Both the position numbers and the translations under genes were made by a program. This document shows positions 7,309-14,716 of a stretch of 15,971 nucleotides of DNA, piece by piece (the stretch's first letter is position 1; every line of letters starts with the position of its first letter). The notes beneath the pieces are model-generated. The model was not told the DNA's origin, did not search any database, and saw only the letters and a list, made by a program, of their open reading frames with translations. The stretch comes from Bacteroidia bacterium (GTDB lineage Bacteria > Bacteroidota > Bacteroidia > Bacteroidales > BM523). The stretch is taken from positions 1-15,971 of the forward strand of contig JACQWN010000082.1 in NCBI GenBank assembly GCA_016209245.1. The letters run 5' to 3'.

Positions 7309-7345
7309 AATGTTTTTATTATTAGTTAATAACTGAAATAGTCTG

Positions 7346-7353
7346 CAAAGATA
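7346..7353 (-). promoter_or_regulatory. Bacteroidota-type -7 promoter element
   Basis: The reverse strand reads TATCTTTG, an exact TAnnTTTG match. It would start transcription about 25-35 bases before the ATG at 7308. A clear -33 TTTG is not visible at the right distance. Confidence 0.5.
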
Positions 7354-7426
7354 TAAAATAATTATTGTAAAAAAGAAATATTAAATATATTTTTTTGTAT
7401 CTATTTAGGTCATTATTTTTTTTAAG

Positions 7427-7555
7427 ATTATTCCATCGAAGTACGAATTTGTTACGAACCTACGAAGTACGAATATACGAATTACGAATCAATCCCCCAG
7501 CGAATTTTTTCGTAATTCGTAAGTTCGTATTTCGTTCGTACTTCGATGGGATAAT
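7427..7555 (+). repeat. TACGAA-type palindromic repeat, copy B
   Basis: The arms of 21 bases (7427-7447 and 7535-7555) pair with one mismatch. An inner perfect 13-bp inverted repeat (TACGAATTACGAA, 7476-7488 against 7509-7521) surrounds a C-rich loop. The left end matches copy A over more than 30 bases in the same orientation, while the centres differ. It lies between the small-gene promoter and the end of pta. The rest of 7309-7629 shows only the promoter above and a hairpin near 7602. Confidence 0.85.
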
Positions 7556-7601
7556 TATTTTTCCACCTAAATAGTTACTTTTTTTATAGTTAATACTTTT
7601 T

Positions 7602-7629
7602 TAGGCAATAGGCGACTGCCTACTGCCTA
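7602..7629 (-). terminator. Hairpin directly after the pta stop codon (possible terminator)
   Basis: A 12-bp stem with one G-T pair (7602-7613 TAGGCAATAGGC with 7618-7629) and a 4-base loop follows the TAG of pta at once. In the pta direction it is followed by A rather than T, so it is not a classical intrinsic terminator. It may be a repeat fragment (CTGCCTA occurs twice) or protect the 3' end of the mRNA. Confidence 0.35.
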
Positions 7630-8631
7630 CTATTTTCCTGCTGCCTGATTAGCCGTAATTGCAATTTGATTAACAATATCGCTGACCGAACAACCTCTGG
7701 ATAGGTCATTAATAGGTGCCGCCATGCCTTGAAGTACGGGTCCAATTGCTTCTGCTCCTGCCATGCGTTGAACGAGCTTATAGCAAATATTTCCTGAATT
7801 CAAATCGGGAAATATAAGAACATTGGCTTTGCCTGCGAGCTCACTTCCCGGAGCTTTTTTAAAAGCCACCTTTTCAACTATAGCTGCATCTGCCTGCAAT
7901 TCTCCGTCAATAATAAGCGAAGGATTCATCTCTTTGGCTATTTTAGTGGCGCTTATAACTTTATCAACCAATTCATGAGAAGCGCTTCCTTTAGTTGAAA
8001 AACTTAACATAGCTACACGTGGCTCCATTCCGGCAAGAATTTGAGTTGTTTTCGCAGTTACTACTGCTATTTCCGCCATCTCCCGGTCAGTCGGATTTGG
8101 ATGTACGGCACAATCGGCGAAGACTAATATTCCATCGTCGCCGAATTGCTTATCTTTTAGAATCATAATGAAAGCCCCGGATACAATCGTTATCCCAGGT
8201 AATGTTTTAATATAATGAAAAGCTGGCCGTAACACATCACCTGTTGCATTCATAGCTCCCGCTACTTCACCGTCGGCATCACCGCCTTTTATCATTAATG
8301 TAGCAAGAAACAAAGGATCCTTAATGAGCAGCAATGCTTTATCCTTTGTCATCCCCTTATGTTTACGCAAATCAACCATCAAATCTGTATAAAAGTCAAT
8401 TTTTTCGTGGTTTTGAGGATCCACAATTTTTGCCTTGTCCAGATTTTTTAATTGAAATTTTTCACCAAGTGAATGAATTTCTCCGGGATTTCCAAGCAGA
8501 ATTATCTGTGCAATACTTTCTCCAAGTATTATATCCGCTGCCTGAATAGTACGCTCTTCAGTACCTTCAGCCAAAACTATACGTTTATTCAGCTTTTTAG
8601 CATTTTCTCTGATTTTTTGTAGTAAATCCAT
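7630..8631 (-). CDS. pta: Phosphate acetyltransferase
   Basis: The 333-residue product has the length of the short, single-domain Pta family, which interconverts acetyl-CoA and acetyl phosphate in the cytoplasm. It shows RIVLAEGTEERT near the N-terminus, then GEVAGAMNATGDVLRPA, FADCAVHPNPT, AMLSFSTKGSASH, DGELQADAA, FPDLNSGNICYKL and QRMAGAEAIGPVLQGM, which are Pta signatures. I chose the ATG at 8631 (MDLLQKIRENAKKL); a TTG nine bases upstream is possible but less likely. Acetate kinase, often the neighbour, is not beside it here: a divergent dehydrogenase lies upstream and repeats lie downstream. Phosphotransbutyrylase is a close relative, but the overall pattern fits Pta. Confidence 0.94.
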   Translation of the reverse strand: MDLLQKIRENAKKLNKRIVLAEGTEERTIQAADIILGESIAQIILLGNPGEIHSLGEKFQLKNLDKAKIVDPQNHEKIDFYTDLMVDLRKHKGMTKDKALLLIKDPLFLATLMIKGGDADGEVAGAMNATGDVLRPAFHYIKTLPGITIVSGAFIMILKDKQFGDDGILVFADCAVHPNPTDREMAEIAVVTAKTTQILAGMEPRVAMLSFSTKGSASHELVDKVISATKIAKEMNPSLIIDGELQADAAIVEKVAFKKAPGSELAGKANVLIFPDLNSGNICYKLVQRMAGAEAIGPVLQGMAAPINDLSRGCSVSDIVNQIAITANQAAGK

Positions 8632-8666
8632 GGTTTTCAATTGTTTAATTAATGTATAATTATTTG

Positions 8667-8674
8667 CAAAAATA
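8667..8674 (-). promoter_or_regulatory. Candidate promoter -7 element for pta
   Basis: The reverse strand reads TATTTTTG, matching TAnnTTTG, 36 bases before the pta ATG. No convincing -33 element is visible, and the region is AT-rich, so a chance match is possible. Confidence 0.4.
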
Positions 8675-8714
8675 TGTATTGTATCAGTAATATCCTAAAA
8701 TAAAGTAAATTTTT

Positions 8715-8750
8715 ACTCTGTGCAACTCTGTCTTCCCAGTGAACTCTGTG
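8715..8750 (+). repeat. ACTCTGTG-type short direct repeats
   Basis: ACTCTGTG (8715-8722), ACTCTGT (8725-8731) and ACTCTGTG (8743-8750) recur in the divergent pta/dehydrogenase intergenic region. Similar CTCTGTG strings occur as dispersed repeats in many environmental genomes (from memory). Confidence 0.45.
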
Positions 8751-8799
8751 TTAAAAAATTTTTTATTCGTATCTGCTGATTAGATAATAACAATATATT

Positions 8800-8807
8800 T
8801 ATCTTTA
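8800..8807 (+). promoter_or_regulatory. Weak candidate promoter for the FAD/Fe-S dehydrogenase gene
   Basis: TATCTTTA differs from TAnnTTTG at the last base. It lies 21 bases before the ATG at 8829, which would give a very short leader. Confidence 0.25.
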
Positions 8808-8828
8808 CAGACAAAACATCTGACTTAA

Positions 8829-11768
8829 ATGCCGGAAAGTGAACATATTAAGAAAATTACAGAATTCGCCGCACAACTTGAAGGCGAGCTTTTTACCGAT
8901 TTATCCACACGATTGATTTATTCTTCAGATGCTTCAGTATTCAGAGAGAAACCCTTGGCCGTCGCTTGTCCTAAAAATGTTGAGGATATTAAAAAATTAA
9001 TTTATTATGCTCAAAAAGAGAAAATTTCTCTAATCCCTCGTGCTGCCGGTACATCTTTAGCAGGCCAGGTTGTCGGCAGCGGCATTGTCGTTGATATTTC
9101 ACGCTATATGACACGGCTTTTGGAATTTAATAAAGAACAAAAATGGATATGGGTTCAACCGGGAGTCATATTGGATGAACTGAATAAATATCTTGAACCA
9201 TATAAACTTGTTTTTGGTCCTGATCCTTCCACATCAAACAGATGTATGCTCGGAGGCATGGTAGGGAATAATGCCTGCGGCTCCCATTCATTAATATATG
9301 GATGCACACGCGATCATGTATTAGCCCTAAAAACTATTTTAAGCGACGGTTCAGAAACTGAATTCCATGCATTAAACAAACAGGAGTTCGAAGCGAAATG
9401 TAACGGCAATAATTTTGAAAGCAGCTTGTACAGGAATATTCGGGAGCTTCTCTCATCTCAAAGCAACCAAAGTGAAATTAGAAGCCAATTTCCTGATAAA
9501 TCAATTAAAAGAAGAAATACAGGTTATGCTGTTGATTTATTATTAGAGTCGGAACCATTTACAGAAACTTCCGACAAGTTCAATTTCTGTAAAATGCTGA
9601 CCGGTTCTGAAGGAACTCTTGCTTTTATCACGGAAATAAAGCTCGGTTTATCAGATCTCCCGCCTAAAGAAACCGCCTTAGTTTGCGTACATTGCGAAAA
9701 GCTTGAACAGGCATTTCATGCAAATCTGATTGCACTAAAATATGCCCCTGCCGCTGTTGAGCTGATTGACAATTATATTCTTGAATGTACAAAAAGTAAT
9801 ATCGAACAGAATAAAAACAGGTTTTTTATTAAAGGTGAGCCGGAAGCGATACTTGCAGTCGAGTTTTTCAGCGATTCGAGAGATGAAATTCTGAAGACGG
9901 CAGTTCAAATGGAAGCCGAGATGCGGAAAGCCGGATTTGGCTATCATTTTCCTGTCTTATTTGGCAATGATATTAAAAAAGTATGGTCGCTTCGTAAAGC
10001 CGGACTCGGTTTATTGTCGAATATTCCCGGTGATAATAAACCGGTAGGTGTAATTGAGGATACTGCCGTCAAAGTTGAAGATTTACCTGATTATATGGCT
10101 AAATTCCGGGAATTACTTGCACATTATCGTCTGAAAAGCGTTTACTATGCACATATCGGGAGCGGGGAGCTGCATTTAAAACCTTTGCTGAACCTTAAGA
10201 CAGATAAAGATGTTGAGTTTTTTCATACTTTTGCACTTGATGTAGCAAAACTTGTCAAGTCATTTAATGGCTCATTAAGCGGTGAGCATGGAGATGGACG
10301 ATTAAGAGGCGAGTTTATTCCTTTGTTGCTCGGGGAAAGAAACTATTTATTACTTAAACAAATTAAAGAGGCATGGGATCCGCATAATATTTTCAATCCC
10401 GGAAAAATTGTTGATACTCCAAAAATGAATACCTCTTTGCGCTATGACCCGAAATATATTACAAAAGAAATTACTACTTGGTTTGATTTTTCAGATACAT
10501 ACGGTATAATAAGAGCGATTGAAAAATGCAACGGTTCAGCCGATTGCCGTAAACCAGCATCTATGGGTGGAATTATGTGTCCAAGTTATATGGCTACAAA
10601 GAACGAGAATAATACTACGCGAGCCCGTGTTAATCTCCTTAGAGAAATTATCGGTTTTTCTAACCAAAATAACCCTTTTAACCATCACGAAATTTACAAA
10701 ATACTGGATTTATGCCTGATGTGCAAAGGTTGTAAGTCGGAGTGCCCTTCCAGCGTTGATATGACAAGGATTAAAAGCGAAGCCCTTCAGCAGTATTATC
10801 TGTCAAACCATGTTCCTTTACGGACTAAAATAATTGCAAATATTACAGCAATCAACAGGTATCTTTCACATTTTCCTGCGATTTCAAATTTCTTTATCCT
10901 GAATAAATTTACTTCATCCGTTTTTAAATCATTAATCGGTTTTGCTATTCAACGTTCTTTACCGGCTTTATGTCCAACAACTCTTAGTAAATGGGCTGCC
11001 GGTAACCTTGCTCAGATTAACTCCAATGTTAAAGGAAATAAAGCGATTTATCTGTTTATTGACGAATTTACGGAATATTACGATGTTGAAATTGGTATAA
11101 AAGCTATAAAATTACTCTCTTGTCTGGGTTATAAAATATTAATTCCGGATATTTTAGAATCCGGACGTGCATATATTTCAAAAGGTTTACTGAAAAAAGC
11201 GAGGCGATTAGCTGATTATAATGTATCTCAACTTAAAAATACAATAACAGAAAACATTCCGCTTATCGGTATTGAACCTTCCTGTTTATATACTTTCAAA
11301 GATGAATATCCGGCACTAGTAAGTAAAAATTTAGTTTCTGCGGCAAAAAATATTGCAAAGAATTGCATGATGCTCGATGAATTTATTGCTATTGAAATTG
11401 AGAACAAAAGAATCAGCAGGGATTATTTTAAACAGGATAGAAAAGAAATACTGCTTCATGGTCATTGTCATCAAAAGTCGCTTGCCTCAACCGGTCCATT
11501 GAAAAAAATGCTGTTTTTGCCTGTTAATTATAAAGTCAGTGAAATTCCATCTGGGTGTTGCGGAATGGCAGGTGCTTTTGGATATGAAAAAGAGCATTTT
11601 GAACTATCAAACAAAATCGGTGAGCTTATTTTATTTCCTGAAATCAGAAAAGCCGGAAAAGATGTAATTATCACGGCGCCCGGCACAAGTTGCCGGCAGC
11701 ATATTCTTGAAAATACAGGACGCAAGGCATATCATCCTGTTGAAATCCTTTATGAAGCGCTGTTATGA
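8829..11768 (+). CDS. FAD-linked oxidase fused to Fe-S and CCG domains (D-lactate / D-2-hydroxyglutarate dehydrogenase type)
   Basis: The 979-residue protein starts with a PCMH-type FAD-binding domain (PRAAGTSLAGQ, GPDPSTSNRCMLGGMVGNNACG, GSEGT at 259), followed by the FAD-oxidase C domain with HIGSGELHLKP, HGDGR (487) and DPHNIFNPGKI. An Fe-S part then has C567 in CNGSADCRK, MCPSY, and C629-x2-C-x2-C-x3-C639 (CLMCKGCKSECP). The last third is a CCG heterodisulfide-reductase-like domain with HGHCHQKS (877) and GCCGMAGAFGYEKEH (C910, C911). This order is that of YdiJ-like proteins (about 1,000 residues), which oxidise D-2-hydroxyacids and pass electrons through Fe-S centres. D-lactate and D-2-hydroxyglutarate cannot be told apart here. 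The protein is complete and stands alone, converging with the TPR phosphatase gene 51 bases away. Confidence 0.9.
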   Translation: MPESEHIKKITEFAAQLEGELFTDLSTRLIYSSDASVFREKPLAVACPKNVEDIKKLIYYAQKEKISLIPRAAGTSLAGQVVGSGIVVDISRYMTRLLEFNKEQKWIWVQPGVILDELNKYLEPYKLVFGPDPSTSNRCMLGGMVGNNACGSHSLIYGCTRDHVLALKTILSDGSETEFHALNKQEFEAKCNGNNFESSLYRNIRELLSSQSNQSEIRSQFPDKSIKRRNTGYAVDLLLESEPFTETSDKFNFCKMLTGSEGTLAFITEIKLGLSDLPPKETALVCVHCEKLEQAFHANLIALKYAPAAVELIDNYILECTKSNIEQNKNRFFIKGEPEAILAVEFFSDSRDEILKTAVQMEAEMRKAGFGYHFPVLFGNDIKKVWSLRKAGLGLLSNIPGDNKPVGVIEDTAVKVEDLPDYMAKFRELLAHYRLKSVYYAHIGSGELHLKPLLNLKTDKDVEFFHTFALDVAKLVKSFNGSLSGEHGDGRLRGEFIPLLLGERNYLLLKQIKEAWDPHNIFNPGKIVDTPKMNTSLRYDPKYITKEITTWFDFSDTYGIIRAIEKCNGSADCRKPASMGGIMCPSYMATKNENNTTRARVNLLREIIGFSNQNNPFNHHEIYKILDLCLMCKGCKSECPSSVDMTRIKSEALQQYYLSNHVPLRTKIIANITAINRYLSHFPAISNFFILNKFTSSVFKSLIGFAIQRSLPALCPTTLSKWAAGNLAQINSNVKGNKAIYLFIDEFTEYYDVEIGIKAIKLLSCLGYKILIPDILESGRAYISKGLLKKARRLADYNVSQLKNTITENIPLIGIEPSCLYTFKDEYPALVSKNLVSAAKNIAKNCMMLDEFIAIEIENKRISRDYFKQDRKEILLHGHCHQKSLASTGPLKKMLFLPVNYKVSEIPSGCCGMAGAFGYEKEHFELSNKIGELILFPEIRKAGKDVIITAPGTSCRQHILENTGRKAYHPVEILYEALL

Positions 11769-11819
11769 ATAAACATTGTCAGGTTTGATGTTTCGGCGAG
11801 CAGTTTTTTGAAAGCGGTT

Positions 11820-14141
11820 TCATATTTTTATTCCTAATATTGTTACATCATCAATTTGTTCATGTTCCCCTTTCCAATTATCAAATGTGGTTTCAAGAAT
11901 ATCCCTCTGTTCATTCATGGGTTGAACGACAATGTTCATGAATATTTCTTTCAGCTGTTTTATTTTGAATTTTTTGTTGTTTGGACCGCCGAACTGGTCT
12001 TCGTAACCGTCGCTGCATAAATATAGGGTATCACCTTTTTGTAAATTTATAACATGATTGGTGAAAGGTTCCATTTTTTCAAAGATGGCGACGGGTTGCT
12101 TGTCCGCCTTCACTTCAATTAATTGCTTTTTGTAATTTTTTATGATTGTTTCGGTGGATAAATCCGGTTCTAATTCTTTTAATTCTTTCAGGGTAGATAC
12201 GATAAATAAAGGATTGTTTGCTCCTGCAAACTGCAAGGTATTATCCATTGTGTTAATAGCGCAGAGAGCTATATCCATACCGTCCTTGACTGCCGAAGCA
12301 AGCCAAGGCATGTCTTTTTGTTCGCCTGATTGCCCTTTTTGTTGCAATGCTTCTATTATGGATTCGCGCAAATGGTCAAGGATATCACTTGCTTTTGTGA
12401 CCTCTTTTTTCCGCACGATTTCGTTAAGGAATGATACACCAAGCATGCTCATAAAAGCGCCTGGTACACCGTGACCTGTATAATCTGCAACTGTTACAAT
12501 AAGCCATTCATTTACTTTTGTTGTCCAGGAAAAATCACCGGAGACAATATCTTTAGGTTTGAACAGAACGAAAGTTTCGAGCTTTAAACCTGTCAGGTTT
12601 GCTAAATCAGGTAATACCGCTTGCTGAATTCGCTTAGCATAATTTATACTATCAGTAATTTCTTTCTTTTGTTCTGCAAGAATAATGTTCTGTTCACTTA
12701 ATTTATCTCTTTGTGACTGTATCTCGTCGCGCTGGACAGTTATTTCTTCCTTTTGGGTACTTATTTCAGCAAAGGCGATTTCTAATGACTGATTTTTATC
12801 TGCAACAATAACATTTGCTTTCTTCTTTTGCAGGAACAGGCGATAAAGGAAAACAGAAAATACGAGTATGATAATAAAACCAACAAGAAAAGAAAAAATA
12901 AGAATACGTTGTTTTTTACTTTCGGCATTTTTACGGGCGATGGTTTCGTTTTGCAGCAGTTTTTCCTTTTCGAGTTTTTGAATGGTTAATTCCCGTTTTT
13001 CTGCTTCGTATTGTGCTTGCATTTTAGCAAGGGCTTTGGTTTTTTCTTCGGAGAACATGCTGTCGTTAGTAGTTATGAATATTTCGGCGTATTCAATGGA
13101 TTTTTTGAAATTACCAAGTTTTTTGTATGCGTTCATAAGGATATTTGAAGCTTCGTTTTCACGAGGCATCGTCTTAATTTCCTTTGCCAATTCAATAGCT
13201 TTTATTCCATATTCAATAGCTTTGTTCAAATAATTCAATCTCTGGTTTACGCTTAAAGAAGCAGAATCGGCAAGTGTTATATTCAGTGAGCCAATGTTAA
13301 TATAACAAAGCACGATACCGTTTTTATCGCCTAATTCTTCTGTAATTTTTAATGATTTTAAGTAATACTCAATGGCTTGAGCGTAACTGCCATAGTCATA
13401 GTGAACAATTCCAATATTGATGTAACAGTTAGATATCCCCTTTTTATCGCCTAATTCTTCTTTAATTTTTAAAGATTTAAAATAATACTCTATGGCTTTG
13501 TCGTGATTGCCCTGGTTTTTGTAAACAAGACCGATATTGTTGTAACAGTTAGCCATTCCTGTTTTATCACCTAATTTTTCGTTTATTTTCAAGGCTTTTA
13601 AATAATATTCTATGGCTTTGTCGAAACTACTCTGGGCAAAGTGAACAAAGCGGATATTGCCATAACAGTTTGACATTCCTTTTTTATCAATTAGCTCTTC
13701 CACTAATTTTAATTGTTTTAAATAATATTCTATGGCTTTGTCGTAACTACCCTGATACATGTGGACAATACCGATATTGCCATAACAGTTTGCCATTTCT
13801 TTTTTATCGTCAAATTCTTCATAGATTTTCAAAGCCTTTGCATAATACTCTATGGCTTTGTCGTAACTGCCCCGATACATATGAACAACGCCCATATTGC
13901 CATAACAGTTTGCCATTTCTTTTTTATCGCCAAATTCTTCAAAGATTTTCAAAGCCTTTGAATAATACTTTATAGCTTTGTCGTAACTGCCCTGTTTATA
14001 GTGGACAATGCCGATATAACGCAGTGAAGTGGCTTTGAGGGAGCGAAATTGCTTGTTGTTTTGAGAGATTGCTTCGTGCCTCGCAATGACGGCTTCATGG
14101 ATATTTTTGTCGGCAAGTTTAATAGCCTTATTATATAACAA
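11820..14141 (-). CDS. TPR sensor and SpoIIE-type PP2C phosphatase (main open part, N-terminus cut off)
   Basis: The open frame from the TTG at 14141 gives 773 residues: six 40-residue TPR units (about 43-282), further helical repeats to about 355, a coiled coil, a membrane segment (about 413-434), a second coiled coil with KEEITVQRDEI, and the PP2C/SpoIIE domain with YAKRIQQAVLP (501), SGDFSW (534), ADYTGHGVPGAF (552), DGMDIAL (620), GANNPL (640), CSDGYEDQFGG (709) and DDVTILG (764). Metal-binding aspartates appear intact. It is a paralogue of the phosphatase at 1252, with VSFLNEIVRKKEV in common. The TTG is probably not the real start: the frame continues upstream into a signal peptide (see 14142-14333). 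Two short in-frame repeat insertions are present. The expected role is a periplasm-facing TPR sensor controlling cytoplasmic protein dephosphorylation. Confidence 0.85.
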   Translation of the reverse strand: MLYNKAIKLADKNIHEAVIARHEAISQNNKQFRSLKATSLRYIGIVHYKQGSYDKAIKYYSKALKIFEEFGDKKEMANCYGNMGVVHMYRGSYDKAIEYYAKALKIYEEFDDKKEMANCYGNIGIVHMYQGSYDKAIEYYLKQLKLVEELIDKKGMSNCYGNIRFVHFAQSSFDKAIEYYLKALKINEKLGDKTGMANCYNNIGLVYKNQGNHDKAIEYYFKSLKIKEELGDKKGISNCYINIGIVHYDYGSYAQAIEYYLKSLKITEELGDKNGIVLCYINIGSLNITLADSASLSVNQRLNYLNKAIEYGIKAIELAKEIKTMPRENEASNILMNAYKKLGNFKKSIEYAEIFITTNDSMFSEEKTKALAKMQAQYEAEKRELTIQKLEKEKLLQNETIARKNAESKKQRILIFSFLVGFIIILVFSVFLYRLFLQKKKANVIVADKNQSLEIAFAEISTQKEEITVQRDEIQSQRDKLSEQNIILAEQKKEITDSINYAKRIQQAVLPDLANLTGLKLETFVLFKPKDIVSGDFSWTTKVNEWLIVTVADYTGHGVPGAFMSMLGVSFLNEIVRKKEVTKASDILDHLRESIIEALQQKGQSGEQKDMPWLASAVKDGMDIALCAINTMDNTLQFAGANNPLFIVSTLKELKELEPDLSTETIIKNYKKQLIEVKADKQPVAIFEKMEPFTNHVINLQKGDTLYLCSDGYEDQFGGPNNKKFKIKQLKEIFMNIVVQPMNEQRDILETTFDNWKGEHEQIDDVTILGIKI
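12284..12308 (-). repeat. Small hairpin in a 10-codon in-frame insertion
   Basis: CCTTG (12284-12288) and CAAGG (12304-12308), with inner TGC/GCA, form an imperfect hairpin. It codes for most of MPWLASAVKD between GEQKD and GMDIAL. The paralogue at 1252 reads GEQKDGMDMSL with nothing between. Confidence 0.5.
13296..14015 (-). repeat. 120-bp tandem repeat encoding six TPR units
   Basis: Six consecutive 120-base units are highly similar at DNA level; for example the strings CTATGGCTTTGTCGTAACTGCC and TTTTTATCGCC recur in register on the forward strand. Each codes for one 40-residue TPR of the type YDKAIEYYLKALKI.EELGDKK. Confidence 0.9.
14065..14091 (-). repeat. CATTGCGAGG-type dispersed repeat fragment inside the coding frame
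   Basis: The reverse strand carries CGTCATTGCGAGGCACGAAG followed by CAATCTC, a string I know as a dispersed repeat in many bacterial genomes. Here it is read in frame as VIARHEAIS, just before the first TPR, in a segment (about residues 16-36) that looks foreign to the TPR pattern. Confidence 0.65.
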
Positions 14142-14333
14142 TATTGCTGAATCAGGATTGATGGATTCGTATAAATAACCGATTTTTTCATTTAGTAGTT
14201 TGATACATGTAGTATCGTGTTTTGCCTTCTTATACTCGTTCCATAAAGAATCAAGTTTTCGGCTTTGTCCACTTATATTTATATATGAACAAATTGAAAG
14301 TACAAGTATTAATAATATTTAATTTAATTTCAT
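14142..14333 (-). pseudogene. Original 5' end of the TPR-SpoIIE gene, interrupted by a stop at codon 5
   Basis: In frame with the 773-residue ORF, the reverse strand reads ATG (14333-14331) AAA TTA AAT, then TAA (14321-14319), then ILLILVLSICSYINISGQ, a clear signal-peptide-like segment. It goes on with SRKLDSLWNEYKKAKHDTT and IGYLYESINPDSAILLYNKA, a typical start of TPR-SpoIIE proteins in this phylum. No ATG, GTG or TTG occurs in frame between the TAA and the TTG at 14141. Without the TAA the protein would have 837 residues. Either the gene is inactivated or mislocalised, or this base is a sequencing error (a single change such as TAA from TAT). Confidence 0.75.
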
Positions 14334-14399
14334 TTTATATTTATATTTATATGAAAGTAATGCTTTTTAATCTTGAGCATTTGAGCTTGAGGTTCTTCA

Positions 14400-14407
14400 C
14401 AAACTTA
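14400..14407 (-). promoter_or_regulatory. Candidate promoter -7 element for the TPR-SpoIIE gene
   Basis: The reverse strand reads TAAGTTTG, an exact TAnnTTTG match, about 67 bases before the original ATG at 14333. No -33 TTTG is seen at the expected spacing. Confidence 0.4.
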
Positions 14408-14475
14408 AATAAGCGAAATATAGTTTGATACCCTCAAAAATAGTATTTTTTTAACTCCAAACGGTTTTATAATAA

Positions 14476-14597
14476 AAATCCGCGCAAATCAACTCAATCA
14501 GCGTCATCTGCCTACGACAGACGTAGTCTGCTACGGCAGACGAAGTCTGTGTTCCATTTGTTTGCAGCTTTAGCTGCGCTATGAATTATCTGGATTT
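14476..14597 (+). repeat. Dispersed intergenic repeat with nested GTCTGC/GCAGAC palindromes
   Basis: The block contains CCGCGCAAATCAACTCAATC, GCGTCATCTG, TGTTCCATTTG and the perfect hairpin GCAGCT-TT-AGCTGC (14564-14577). Between GCGTCATCTG and TGTTCC lies a stretch (about 14511-14549) of small overlapping palindromes: CAGAC-GTA-GTCTG, CGTAG-TCTG-CTACG and GTCTGC-TACG-GCAGAC. The outer strings resemble a repeat common in Bacteroidota intergenic DNA (from memory). The remainder of 14334-14716 holds two candidate promoters and AT-rich sequence. Confidence 0.6.
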
Positions 14598-14641
14598 TGG
14601 AAAAAAAGTTTTATAACATTTTATTTTTATAATATTAATTC

Positions 14642-14649
14642 TAATTTTG
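14642..14649 (+). promoter_or_regulatory. Candidate promoter -7 element for the vor operon
   Basis: TAATTTTG matches TAnnTTTG, 68 bases before the ferredoxin start. The surrounding DNA is very AT-rich and no clear -33 element is seen, so support is modest. Confidence 0.35.
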
Positions 14650-14716
14650 AAACAATCTTTAAAATCAATTTTGCTGATTTTGAAGTTAATTAGTATCTAT
14701 CTATAAATATAATATA

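Noticed and set aside
8631..8640. TTG at 8640 as the pta start
   Set aside because: The ATG at 8631 gives the normal Pta N-terminus and the three extra residues add nothing recognisable.
11769..11819. Bidirectional terminator between the converging dehydrogenase and phosphatase genes
   Set aside because: No convincing stem with a T run is visible in the 51 bases.
13670..13975. Forward ORFs of 101 and 66 codons opposite the TPR region
   Set aside because: They are antisense readings of the 120-bp repeat; their periodic products only mirror the TPR units.
14222..14428. Forward ORF of 68 codons beginning MPSYTRSIKNQVF
   Set aside because: It is antisense to the signal peptide and first TPR part of the reverse gene and its low-complexity product has no recognisable feature.
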